64,000 nucleotides of DNA from Nemertoderma westbladi (taxonomy: Eukaryota; Xenacoelomorpha; Nemertodermatida; Nemertodermatidae): NCBI GenBank assembly GCA_032718475.1, contig JAUCBJ010001099.1, positions 1 through 64,000 of the forward strand, read 5' to 3'. Positions 31,991 through 42,895 of this stretch are shown here, one piece after another. Under the pieces are notes generated by a model. The model saw only the letters and a program-made list of their open reading frames with translations. It was not told where the DNA came from and ran no database searches. A program made the position numbers and the translations under genes. How positions within the stretch are numbered: position 1 is the stretch's first letter; each line of letters opens with the position of its first letter.

Positions 31991-33072
31991 ATTCTGGGCT
32001 GAGCTATGTGTTAGTATCACTGCGTTCCAAATACTAGATATTGAAAGCCAGACCCTTTGTGAAGAAAATCCTAAGGAGTTGCTACCATTGCTTACGATGG
32101 CGGACTACTCATCTATTGAAACAACGAATGGCAGATTTGCCAATAGACAGAGTGACCCCCAACCAACCACCTTTCTCTGAAGATGGATTAGATATATTTG
32201 GACCCATAATGGTCAAGGTTAGACGAAGTCTAGAGAAGCGATATGGCTGTCTTTTTACATGCCTTGCAATGAGAGCTTGTCATATTGAAATTGTTCCTTC
32301 TCTAGATACGAAAGCGTTTATCAATGCGTTGTTTCGCTTTATCAGTCGAAGAGGAAAACCTAAGCTCATTAGGTCAGATAATGGATCGAATTTCGTTAGA
32401 GGAGAATATGAGATCCGAGAAGCCATCAATAACTGGAATCATCACCATATCACTGATAAATTATTACAGCAAAACATAGAATGGAAACGGAATCCCCCAA
32501 AGGCGAGTCATATGGGTGGCGTTTGGGAAAGGGTAATTAGAACAGCCCGAACTATATTGAAAAGTTTGCTACGTGAACAAATTGTGAATGACGATACATT
32601 GTTTACCCTTATGGCCATAACCGAGTCAATAATAAATGGAAGGCCATTGACAACAAATAGCGATGATCCAAATGATGATGCAGTGATTACACCAAACCAT
32701 TTATTGTTATTGAGACCCTGCAACTATTTACCAATCGATGTCTTTACGAAATCTGATATCAACTATCCAAGAAGAGGTTGGAGACAAGCCCAATACCTCG
32801 CTGACCGATTTTGGCAACGATGGGTCAAGGAATATTTACCACTACTTCAAGAACGGCAGAAGTGGGTCCATAAATCGACTAATTTGAAAGTCAATGATGT
32901 GGTTCTCTTACTCGATGAAAGATATCCTAGAGGTCAATGGCCTTTAGGTCGCGTGATTGAAACCTTTAAAGGTCTTGACAACAATGTTCGATCTGTGAAA
33001 GTTCAGACAAAGAAGGATATCTTAAAACGCGGGATCTTGGAGTTGTGCTTATTGGAGTCTTCTTGTATTTGA
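31975..33072 (+). pseudogene. H integrase
   Basis: The zinc domain has HH(TNSSHSG) near 31975 and CYHCLR near 32081, with a TAG at 32035-32037 between them. The catalytic triad is complete: GLDIFGPIMV (near 32190), LIRSDNGSNFVRG (near 32370) and ASHMGGVWERVIR (near 32502). The C-terminal domain ends VKTKKDILKRGI..LCLLESSC-like at 33072. Of the integrases here this is the best preserved. Confidence 0.85.
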
Positions 33073-33224
33073 TTGAAATAAATAAATAGATATTTTATAA
33101 CATTCTGTATCAAAATAATTGATTCTTTATTGCTATGTGTTGTTGAACTGATTTACAATTAATGTCGTAAATTTATTTGACACATGAGTTATAATTTAGA
33201 TAAATGCCCTGTGAAGCATTGATC

Positions 33225-33234
33225 GGGGTGGTGA
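33225..33234 (+). promoter_or_regulatory. H polypurine tract
   Basis: GGGGTGGTGA lies directly before the TG of the H 3' LTR. Confidence 0.6.
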
Positions 33235-34067
33235 TGTAAGTGTCAAATCTGTTGCCTTCGTAATTGTTAATTAATTGTGGACCTAATTATTTTTGTGACA
33301 CGCAAATAGCGGATAGTACTGACATCCAGACTGGACCGGTGTCAAAAGAGGGGAACTTCTAATTTTAGATTTAGGACTAAGACCGATTTGCCGGCACTAG
33401 AAGAAAAATTTAGGGTAATACTGATTGTCAGACTTCGAAATGTTGTAGATTGTTGTATATCGAGATCTAAATTATAATGATTAGAAAAAACTGTTTATTA
33501 TTATTAACCGTGTTTGATGCCGATATAGATATATGACAGAACCCACCTTTTGCCACAGTTTGGTGAGTGAAAACCCTTCAATATTATTGAGGTTGTTATT
33601 GATATATTATGATACATTTATTAAGACCGGTACTATAGAAGGTAGGCTCTATAACGTTTGACATGTGTTTATTTGATACAGTTCTCATACGGTATTTAAT
33701 TTATTCATATTGCTGTACTGATTGTAGTAAGGAAGTACCGGTATGATTATATTTTTGATTGTCATTATTTTTTAGATAACCGCACTTCGAACTCCGCACT
33801 TCGCATTCCGCACTTCGCATTTTGTACACCCTAACGCAATGAAATATGAAAGGATACTACCGGTATATGACAATGCTTATGATATAATTATATGATAATG
33901 AAGTGAAATAAATAGACGGCCAGAGATAATTTGATAATAGATAATGTGCGTGTTTATTCATACTGTGGTAACCTATTTCTATGAATTTCACCCTAATTAA
34001 TAGATCTACTAGAATTGACATTCGACCTAACAGTAAATAGAAAGACCTCTGAAGCCTCACCCCTTCA
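33235..34067 (+). repeat. H 3' LTR (833 bp)
   Basis: Same ends as the 5' LTR. It differs by a few substitutions and small indels, for example GACATCCAGACTGGACC against GACTGGACC. The CACTG duplication follows at 34068-34072. Confidence 0.9.
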
Positions 34068-34072
34068 CACTG

Positions 34073-35477
34073 TAAACGTTTATGAGATAAACCGAAATTG
34101 ATAGGTAAGGTTTGACAGTTTGGTTTCCAAGGTAATTTTGTGCTATACATACCGTTGGAAAAAGTAACACTTTTTTCGAAATCTTTTACAGCAAAGTCCT
34201 CATTCACATCGATATTATCATATCGTATACCGATGGTGTCAAACTGCCACAATTTTTCAATATCGATTAACAAATTGTCATTTCGATTTCCTACAGTAAG
34301 CACTGTAACAACGTTAGTATATTGGTTAGTACAAATATTTTTGTTACGATTTTGTACCTGTCCTACTAAAATATCGCCAACTTTGGACGGAATAATATAT
34401 AAATTTTCAGAAATACATTTAGCAGGAAAAAATTTAAAATACTGGTCAGCACCAATTAATACATTTTATATCATTAATTGCATCTCCTGTACGCGGATCA
34501 GCCAACTGAAATCCACGAGAGAGCAGAGTTTCAACGAGCTCAGTTCGGCCGTGAGTAGATAATCGAGATGGGAGCGAATCGATAACGAGCGCATTTAAAT
34601 CAATCAACCCATCCACATCCACAGACTCTGTAGCGAATGTAGCGACATCGTACGTATGAGGGTTTCCGCTCGAATTAAATCCGTCGATAGCGAGTTTAAC
34701 TTTGTCAACTATCGGTAGATGTAACTGATTGACAAGATTCTTTAGTATGAATGATCGTTGAGAACCTTGATCGAACAATGCTCTAACTTGACACGTTTGA
34801 GCTCTATTGACAATAGTAATTAGCGCCGTAGGAAGAAGTGTTGACTGCTGGTCGGAAACTAAACTCGAGAGGGAAGACTCTTGATTTGATATAGCGGAGG
34901 TTCCAGTAGGGGTGTCTGTTCGTTTACTATCACTTTGTTTATGACTTGGTTTTTTATTTATGTGTAGAGTTGTGTGATGAGCTCCGTTGCAAACACGGCA
35001 TCGCCCTATCCTGGAGCACCTTGTCCCCTTAACAAATTTGTGTTGTAAACAATTGATACAAAGTCGGAGTTGTATAGCGCGGTCTCTCCTTTTCGCTGGT
35101 GAACTATATTCAGTACAATCTCGTACTGTATGTTCTCCATTACATAGATAACAACGAGGGGTTGCGGAATGACTTGAATCTCGAGATAAAGTAGCAAATG
35201 AACCAGCAGTACCGCCCGAAACGACCTGTCGATTCCAGGGTTCAGGATTGGAATTTTCGATAGAAGCGATATGTTCGATTTCGTCCTGTAGCGCTTGACG
35301 TAGATCATCCAGTGACCAGTAGATAGATCTGGCTGCTCGATTTATGTTGTCCTTAATTTTCATGGGAAGTTTACGAAGAAGGATTTCCACCAACAGGAAC
35401 CCAGCGTCCTCGATATTTCCTTTAACGTTTTGAATACCACGGATTTGGGCTTCATATTTCGATCTAAAAGGCTGCTG
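34073..35477 (-). pseudogene. G Gag C-terminal half and protease
   Basis: In coding order: Gag helical region (IQNVKGNIEDAGFLLVEILL, near 35430), then zinc knuckles CYLCNGEHTVRDC (near 35145), CINCLQHKFVKGTRC (near 35055) and CRVCNGAHH (near 35000). The protease has VRALFDQGSQRSFI (near 34785), with DQGS in place of DSGS. A frameshift near 34446 precedes the ADQYFKFF..PSKVGDILVGQ segment, then ORF 33857-34303 to the H junction at 34073. Gag residues before 35477 are missing. Confidence 0.85.
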
Positions 35478-37011
35478 CAAAGAGCATTAAGACCAATCGT
35501 GCCAGTGGAGTAGATGGTGTTCCCTCTGAGGTCTTTAAAATACCTGAGTGTTTAAAGCTCATCTATCCCATCATAGTAGACATGTACCGTACAACAAGAG
35601 TCCCACAAGAAATGAAAACAAATAAGTTGGTGCCAGTTCCCAAGAAGGGCAACCTAACACTCTATGGTTTTTTTCGGGGAATCTCATTGATCTCGATTGC
35701 TGCAAAACTATACAATAGAATTCTATTAAATCGCATCAGGGATCCCATTGAGAGACTGTTACGTGGAAATCAGAATGGGTTCCGTAAAGGTCATGGGACC
35801 ATGGAGCCCATTTTGGCACTTAGAAGGATAATTGAAGAGTTATCAAAAAAGAAAGACAGGCATCTGGCTGTTATCTTTGTTGACTTCTTCAAGGCCTTTG
35901 ATTCAGTCTCTCGCTCCCGTATGTTCAGCATACTTTCATTATATGGGATTCCTGATGAAATTATTGCAGCAATCAGATCAGTATACGATGGTTCGACAAC
36001 ATTTGTGTCTACTGTTGACGGTGACACATAACCATTTGAAGTGTTATGGGGCGTCCTCCAAGGAGATACACTTGCACCATTCTTGTTCATTATTGTGGTT
36101 GACTATGTTCTACGCATGTCCTTAGATCATCATAATGATGATGGGGTGATGATAACTCCACCTACTGGCTCCAGAAGTCGAGGAAATCCTGCCAAGTACC
36201 TAACTGATCTAGACTTTGCTGATGACTTAGGAGTACTCTCAGAATCATTAGAGGGAGCCCAGCGGCTCCTCAGCTCATTAGAACATGCTGCTTCTAGTGT
36301 TGGTCTTTTTATTAACTCCAGAAAGACCAAAATTCTGACAGTTAACTTTGAAAGTCCTCAGCAAGTCTCTGATTGAGCATGTGGACGACTTCTGTTACCT
36401 GGGATCATCATGGATCCGGAAGTCAGGTGAGGACCTTCGAATACGTAAGGGGAAGGCATGGGCAGCCTTGAATAGGCTTTCCAAGATTTGGAAGTCACCG
36501 AGAATTAATCGGAAACTTAAGGTCCAATTATTTAGAGCAGCAGTAGTTCCAGTACTCCTCTACGGGAGTCCATGCTGGGCTCTAACTGCTGAGGACACCA
36601 AATATCTGGATGGCACAATCACAAGAATGCTACGCCGGGTTCATTGTGTCAAGTACAATGCACACATCTCCAACCAGACACTATATAACATTGGAGGTGT
36701 CTCATTGGTTACCCTAAGCTTGACACTAGAACAAAATCGCCTCCGCTTTGCAGGACATTGCTTTCGTCGTGAGGACCAGCCAGTGCATAATCTTGTACTT
36801 TGGCAGCCTCATGGAGTGAATAAGCATGTTGGACAGCCCATGACTTTCTTGAGACGCATCTTAAAGGACACTGGCCTTGAAGATGCGGATGATCTAGCAA
36901 ATGTCATGGGTGATAGGGAGTTGTGGCGGTGCAATTTTGTTGACAAGCCGGCACAGCATTCTTAAAAATGCAGCTGCAATGCAGCATGCCGATCCTAGTA
37001 GTAGTAGTAGT
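35478..37011 (+). mobile_element. LINE-F copy with RT, 5' truncated
   Basis: RT runs from NRASGVDGVP-type sequence (near 35500) through LYNRILLNRI (near 35708), VIFVDFFKAFDS (near 35870) and LDFADDLGVLSE (near 36208). An in-frame TAA at 36029-36031 (DGDT*) and a deletion near 36372 break the frame, and the thumb follows (36373-36965). The 3' end has GCAGCTGCAATGCAGC and (GTA)n. The left junction lies in CTGCTGC shared with G gag. The right flank is not G, so no target duplication is visible. Confidence 0.9.
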
Positions 37012-37690
37012 TGTGGAGTTAACCTATTGCAAGTATTCAATATGTAAGTTAATTAAATTGTTTTCAAGCTAATAAATTTATCATTTCATTTTATACATTA
37101 ATTTGTGATCAAAGAGATAAGATCACTAAGTGGCGCCCGATATAAATTTAAATAACTGTATTCAATATTTTATTTAACTGAGATATTATAATTGAATTTT
37201 TTTAATGGAAAATAATTAACTATAATGGATCTGTAATGGAACAGAGGAGATTGGACTCTGACAAACATGAGAAACGGGATCTGACGTCAATCAAGAGTGT
37301 TAAGCATAAGGTGAGTCACAAATAGAGTGTTACATGTGTCAACGTCGAATCAATGGCAACAAAATTATGCAATAAGCGTGCTGTAATCAAAAGTTACTTG
37401 AAACAGTTGATGGCAAAAAGTATGAGGAATTGTCTAGCATCGATGTTGAAGCAACGTTAGAGTCAACTCAAAAACGGTTACAAATAATTTTAGACCTAGA
37501 TGATGAGATATTGAGTGAAATAGATGAAGATCTAATAGAAGAGGAAACTTTAAAAGATTCAAACTATGTAGTGAATGTTGAGTATTTCATTGTCTATCTA
37601 AAAAATATTCTAGGTATTGTTTTAAAATCCAAACCATTCACAAGTAGTGCTGCCATTATTGGTGGAGATTCTGAAGTCAATACAACGAAA
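37012..37690 (+). mobile_element. 5' end of a BEL element (I): LTR end, primer site, Gag N-terminus
   Basis: A TGTGGAGTTAACC start after the LINE tail leads to a primer-binding site TGGCGCCCGATA at 37131-37142, then a leader and a gag start. A frame at 37430-37690 encodes LQIILDLDDEILSEIDEDL, a motif of BEL Gag N-termini. The apparent LTR is only about 115 bp, so it may be truncated. It is opposite in strand to G and cut at 37690 by another LINE-F fragment. Confidence 0.65.
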
Positions 37691-38020
37691 CCAACCAGAC
37701 ACTATATAACATTGGAGGTGTCTTATTGGTTCCCCCAAGCTTGACACTAGAACAAAATCGCCTCCGCTTTGCAGGTCATTGCTTTCTCCGTGAGTACCAG
37801 CCAGCGCATAGTCTTGTACTTTGGCAGCCTCATGGAGTGAATAAGCATGGTAGACAGCCCATGACTTTCTTGGGACGCATCTTAAAGGACACTGGCCTTG
37901 AAGATGCGGATGATCTAGCAAATGTCATGGGTGATAGGGAGTTGTGGCGGCGCAATTTTGTCATCAAGCTGGCACAGCATTCTTGAAAATGCAGCTGCAA
38001 TGCAGCATGCCGATCCTAGT
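37691..38020 (+). mobile_element. LINE-F 3' fragment
   Basis: It begins in CCAACCAGACACTATATAAC and ends GATCCTAGT, matching the last 330 bp of the other LINE-F copies with several substitutions. It joins element I on the left and element E on the right. No clear target duplication is visible. Confidence 0.9.
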
Positions 38021-39135
38021 GGTTCATCTAGTGGTAATTCCACAACCGACCCCCGATCTACATACTTCTTTATTATTTTGTGTATGTAGTCATTTTCTCT
38101 GGACTCCATTTAAGCATTTGCTTTAGTTTCCGGAGTCTTATCTTGACCATCCTCCTATTGTTCTGCAAGGGCAACTTTGGCTCTTTCCACACCATGCCTA
38201 TGGTGTACCCCCCCCCCCCCCCCCTTAAACTTCAGCGACCTCCTGATGCTCTCATGTGCCTGCTTATCCTCCAACGAGGTTCCCACTCCAACCTCCTTTA
38301 ATCCCTTGAAATCCTGCCATAGTAGTCTCTTGAGCTGTTCTTCCGCTCCTTCATCATCCCAGCAAACATGCACCCTGTGGTTTCGGATACACTAAATGGG
38401 ATCTTTGTCTTTATTGGGCCACTGAGCGTCCATCCGAATGGGGTTTGGATAGCCACCAGGTCTCACTCTCTATTGTCGCCAAAGATAGTTTGTAGTCTCT
38501 CATGGGCCGTCAGGCAGTCCATGCCGACAATGAGAGAAACCTTAGGGACATCGAGTTCATGAGTCGAGAAGTTCATTCAGTTCAGGTACCAGTATTGTTC
38601 AGTTTCGATTTTCATTGGTCGCCTGGCATTGATATTAATTGACTCCATGATCTGAATGGGCTTTTTGGGAGCCCCATAGTCGCATCCTGGTGTTATGGCT
38701 CCTATTTGACACCGTCCTGTTCTCATTGGCATGATGTCATCTTTGGTAGATGTTGTGGTCACCGCCATTTTACTTGGCTTGGTCTGTAATCCCAGTTCTT
38801 TGGCCACCCAATTTTTGGTTAGTGTAAATGCTGCCCCACTATCGATCAACATTAACGGTGTTATTGATCACCCTTCTCTCCTATCATCCTTACTGGTACT
38901 ACCCCAAGCAGCACTGTTCCTTTCCTCTTAAAATCTGTGGTGCTTGTCGCCATGGTCTGGCCTCCAGTTTCATCAGTTTCAGCGTACTTTGGTGGATGTT
39001 TTCGACACTTATCCTTCCTATGTCCTCCTACCGCACATCGATGACATAGTCCAAACCTCCCCGTATAAGCTATTCAATCTTGTTTAAGCAACGCCTGCCT
39101 TTGCTTACAGTCAATGGTCTTATGTGCCCAATTTC
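38021..39135 (-). pseudogene. E zinc knuckle, protease and RT start
   Basis: In coding order: HKTIDC (near 39120), the knuckle CHRCAVGGHRKDKC (near 39030), protease LIDSGAAFTLTKNW (near 38850), MDCLTAHERLQT-type and PFGWTLSGP-type segments in broken frames (38370-38560), and the connector before RT, ending at VELPLDEP (near 38030). A run of about 15 C at 38210-38224 disrupts the frame. Similarity to B is strong throughout. The segment is bounded by A2 on the right and LINE-F on the left. Confidence 0.85.
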
Positions 39136-39583
39136 TGTAAAGGCTTTTGCGTAATTAGCCGGTTATTTTCCCCGTGAAGTACTCTGTAGTTGGTTTACCA
39201 GGCATAAAAGGGCCGTGTCCTTACTGTACTGGTGTTTTAGAGGACATAAAAGTAATTTCTTCTGTATGTGTACTTTAGCGGACATAATCCGCAATTCCAT
39301 GACGTAAAAGCCGAAATACTCTTGGAACAGTGTAGTTACTAAGACGACAGCTAATAGCTGAGCTGTACACGTGGAGCCTCTGCACGGAGCCTTGGTTCTT
39401 TGTTCTGCTCAGCTCAAATGACGACATCTATCAGCTGTGTCCACGTCAGTTCTACCAATCAGAGATTTTCCCTTTGTGTAAAAGCTGTACAGCAGAATCA
39501 ATCCCATGATTCAGTACTGACGTTTCCCCCACGCCTAAGAACACCGGCCGTGGAATGTTTTCTAACATTAGAGCGTCTTTAAT
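39136..39583 (+). repeat. A2 5' LTR, first part
   Basis: It begins TGTAAAGGCTTTTGCG and is identical or nearly so to 58837-59280 of the 3' LTR, apart from 4 extra bases (AATC) near 39500. It breaks at the TTAAT (39579-39583) where element C was inserted. Confidence 0.9.
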
Positions 39584-40122
39584 TGTGACGGGATCTACGG
39601 ATCCCGGTTTATCCGTTGGGTTTTCTATCCACGCGTCCCCGCCGTGTGTGAAAGGTAAAAGAGTTCTGATGTTCGGTAATATGTATAAAGGTATAATAGT
39701 CTGATATAGCACAGTATAGTATGACACGGTTACCGGTAGATAAGTATGATGGCGGTAGCGGACGGTGACAGAAGTCCCCGTTCCACCCTACTGATCTGAC
39801 TGAGTAAACTAAACTGAATAGGGAAGCACCAACAGGTAATATATGTACTGCACAGTTGGCCATATTACTGTACTTGTCCCCCCATTGGCTAATATCCCAC
39901 TTCTCGCCCTTTCACCTTCCCTGGTGTGTTTCCCGTTGCCCCTGTTGTTCTCTCTCTGTTAGGGGTTTGGCCCCTGACCCTTATTGTGTGTGTCTCCTTT
40001 GGGGCCTATTGTCCCCGTTTACTGGGCTGACACGAGGTTGATTGGTAATCAACCTCGTGCTCCCAATATTGCTCAACGGCTTACTTTGTGGGTTCATGTT
40101 AGCGGAATTGGATAAGCTAACA
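39584..40122 (-). repeat. C 3' LTR (539 bp)
   Basis: On the minus strand it starts TGTTAGCTTATCC and ends GATCCCGTCACA, like B. It contains a perfect stem of 13 bp (CACGAGGTTGATT and complement, 40031-40059, 3-base loop) and a GGGGCCAAACCCC element. It differs from the other C LTR mainly by a ~10-base insertion in the latter. Confidence 0.9.
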
Positions 40123-40165
40123 CTCCCCCCCCATGCTATCTTCCCGGTGAGAAGATAGCATCCAC
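40123..40165 (-). promoter_or_regulatory. C polypurine tract and adjacent stem-loop
   Basis: On the minus strand the perfect 11-bp stem ATGCTATCTTC/GAAGATAGCAT (loop TCACCGG, 40133-40161) is followed by GGGGGGGGAG (40123-40132) and the LTR. The arrangement matches B exactly. Confidence 0.8.
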
Positions 40166-40529
40166 CAAAAAGTGCGCTACAATTCCGCTGGATCCCGATC
40201 TAGTATCGGGTGTGGGGTGGGTTATTTTCTTTCGGAGCCGGCTTTCCGGGCCGCTCCCTATGGGTATGATATTGCTACCCTCTGGCGTTTCGTGTCGGGC
40301 CGATCGTGCGCTTCTCTCACACAACTTTTGTTTCCCCAACACTTTCGCCCTGACTCTACTCTTCCTCTCCTCTCTTGCTCTAACTCTTGGACTTCCCTGT
40401 CCCTCACTCTTCCTCTCACTTCTCCTCCCCCCCACGCTTGAATTGCGCCCACACTCTCTCCACACTATCTCCATACCACCTCTCGCTATCTCTCTTGCCC
40501 TCCCTAAGGCCCTAATCTCTAATGCTACC

Positions 40530-42000
40530 CCTGTGCTATCATACCATCTACCTACTGCTTACTAACTCTAACTATCTAACTCTACTAACTACTAACTCTA
40601 CTCTCCGCTAACTCTCACTACTTCTGGCTCTAACTAAAGCCTCTAACTTTCTACTAACTCTCCGACTCTAACTAGCACTACTAAGTCTAACTAACTCCTA
40701 CTAACTCTCTACTTCTACTAACTCTACTTGACTCATCTAAGTCTACCAACTCTCTAGCCCTTTAACTAGAACTCCCTAACTCTACCCACTCTTCTAACTA
40801 CGTGGCGCTTGCGGTGCCCACAACCACTCTACTATCTGGCACCCTATGTGCCCTTCTACTACTCAACTACCTCTCTAGCTCTACTACCTGGCACCCTATG
40901 TGCCCTCTCTGCTCTACTCTACTACCTGGCACCCTATGTGCCCTCTCTACTACACTACTACCTCTCTAACTCTACTACCTGGCACCCTATGTGCCCTCTC
41001 TACTACTCTACTCTATCTCTAACTCTCTAACTCTACTACCTGGCACCCTATGTGCCCGTCTCTACCACTCTACTCTATCTCTAACTCTCTAACTCTACTA
41101 CCTGGCACCCTACGTGCCCGTCTCTACTCTTCTACTCACTGGCACCCTATGTGCCCTCTCTACTACCTCTAACACTCTAACTCTACTACCTGGCACCCTA
41201 TGTGCCCTCTCTACTCTTCTACTACCTGGCACCCAATGTGCCCGTCTCTACTCCTCTACTCCCCCTTTACGTCTCATCGCCTACACGTGACGCTCTGAGT
41301 GCCGGCAGAGTGGGTACGTTAATTATGTGAACTACTACTAACTCTTACTAACTCTACTAACTCTCTACTAACTCTACTAACTCTCTACTAACTCAACTAA
41401 CTCTACTACTGACTCAACTAACTCTACTACTAACTCTTACTAACTCTTTTTGTGCCTGGCACCTTTTTGTGCCCGGCACCTTCTAACTCTACTAACTCTT
41501 TTTGTGCCCGGCACCTCTTGTGCCCGGCACCCACCCTAATTAACATACCCTGCTCTTACATCAAACACATCATCACGCCCGTGCCCCACTAAGTTCAGCG
41601 CATTCCCTACTAACTCTAACTACGTGGCGCTTACGGTGCCCACAACCTCTACTGCTACTTCCATCTACGTGGCGCTTATGGTGCCCACAACCCTCTACTG
41701 CTCTACTAACACTCCTAACTAGCGGTACTACGTACCCTCTTACTACTCTAGCTCTCTCTACTAGCTAGCGGTACAACGTACCCTCCTACTACTCTAGCTC
41801 TCTCTACTAGCTAGCGGTACTACGTACCCTCTAACTCTCTAACTAACTAGCGGTACTACGTACCCTCTAACTCTCTAACTAACTAGCGGTACTACGTACC
41901 CTCTAACTCTCCAACTAACTAGCGGTACTACGTACCCTCTAACCCTCTAACTAACTATCGGTACTACGTACCACCCTTTAACTAACTAATTCTTACTACC
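40530..42000 (-). repeat. C hairpin minisatellite arrays (two stem types)
   Basis: From about 40830 to 41240 there are about nine GGCACCCTATGTGCC words (arms GGCAC/GTGCC). At 41450-41530 there are GTGCC(C/T)GGCAC words. From 41710 to 41980 there are about seven GGTACTACGTACC words (arms GGTAC/GTACC). A GTGGCGCTT(A/G)(C/T)GGTGCCCAC word occurs near 40802, 41622 and 41670. Spacers are CTCTAACT/CTACTA repeats. This is the counterpart of the B array. Confidence 0.9.
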
Positions 42001-42045
42001 TAACTTCTACCTACTCTATTATTTAATTATTTTCATTAATTTTAA

Positions 42046-42660
42046 TTAAATAATTATTTTATATTTTATGCGTGGGAAGGGCGTCTCGCCCTCATTCCCA
42101 CCCCCCTCAGTCCAAAACTTTGGACGACTAAAAACTCTCACGTGCCCCTTCTTCCAGTAGGCACTCTCCTGCTGCCCTCCTATACGTCCTCTAACTCTTC
42201 GCCACACTCTCTTCGGTGCCACCTTTGCTGGCCTCCCCCTTCGTATGTGCGCTGGCATTAGAGCCCTCGACGACCCCCGCTCGTCCCTCGGTATACGCGG
42301 TGTCTGCCCATGTAATGCCCCCTCGCACTGTGTCAGCCCTGCGTGTGTATGCAACACGCCTCCTTCTACTTTCCCGACTCCTTTATGTTTGCTCATGGGC
42401 TTCTCTGCCCCTGGTCTAGTCCTTTCACATCCTCTCCCTTTCCAACACTCTCCGGATCTGTGTCCTTTTACCACACATCGATGACATAGTCCGTTTGCGT
42501 CTGTGTAGGCTACACGATCTCGTTTGGGCAACGCTTGCCAGTACTTGCAACTCCTGGTCTTATGGGTTCCGTCCCGATGTAATTGACATTGGAATCCTGG
42601 ATTATAGCGTTTCCTGTATAGTCCTTCACGTATCGCGCTTAGGTTTATATGTACCGATTT
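42046..42660 (-). pseudogene. C Gag zinc knuckle joined to integrase tail
   Basis: In coding order, sequence resembling the B Gag end (INLSAIREGLYRK, CQLHRDGTHKTRSC) lies upstream of 42531, followed by the knuckle CHRCVVKGHRSGEC (near 42490). A proline/arginine-rich stretch of about 80 residues follows, and then the last residues of the integrase region, recognised by similarity to B's stop-proximal and downstream DNA (42050-42200). The whole protease-to-integrase part is missing. Confidence 0.75.
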
Positions 42661-42895
42661 AATGTTTCGATTGTCTAGACTCGGCCTACTGGGTATATTG
42701 GGATTGTGTTTATTTTTGGTGTTATTTTCTTCCTGTCCCCGCCACGGTGTGGCCCTGCTACCAGCTAACTGTGGACTAGCAGTCCCCTGTATGGCCGCGT
42801 GTGGTAGTGACTGTCCGCACGACCTGTTCTCGTCCAGGGAGTTCGATGTTCTTGCTCCTATCGGGGTATATTGTCGATATTGTGATGGGGGAATG

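Larger units (their letters stand above)
23265..34067 (+). mobile_element. Complete BEL/Pao element H inserted in G
   Basis: LTRs of 827 bp (23265-24091) and 833 bp (33235-34067) are almost identical. CACTG is duplicated at 23260-23264 and 34068-34072, and G coding sequence resumes on both sides. The internal part holds a repeat-rich leader, gag, protease, RT, RNase H and integrase. It is interrupted by a DNA transposon (24512-26369) and LINE-F (28559-29523). Stops and frameshifts are scattered through gag and pol, although the LTRs have diverged little. Confidence 0.9.
19627..35477 (-). mobile_element. BEL/Pao element G (5' end lost), interrupted by H
   Basis: A 188-bp 3' LTR lies at 19627-19814, pol at 20100-23259, and gag-protease at 34073-35477. 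All are on the minus strand and separated by element H with a CACTG duplication. The gag start, leader and 5' LTR are missing: at 35478 the sequence switches to LINE-F and then to a BEL fragment in the opposite orientation. G is a distinct family from A, B and H by protein sequence. Confidence 0.8.
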
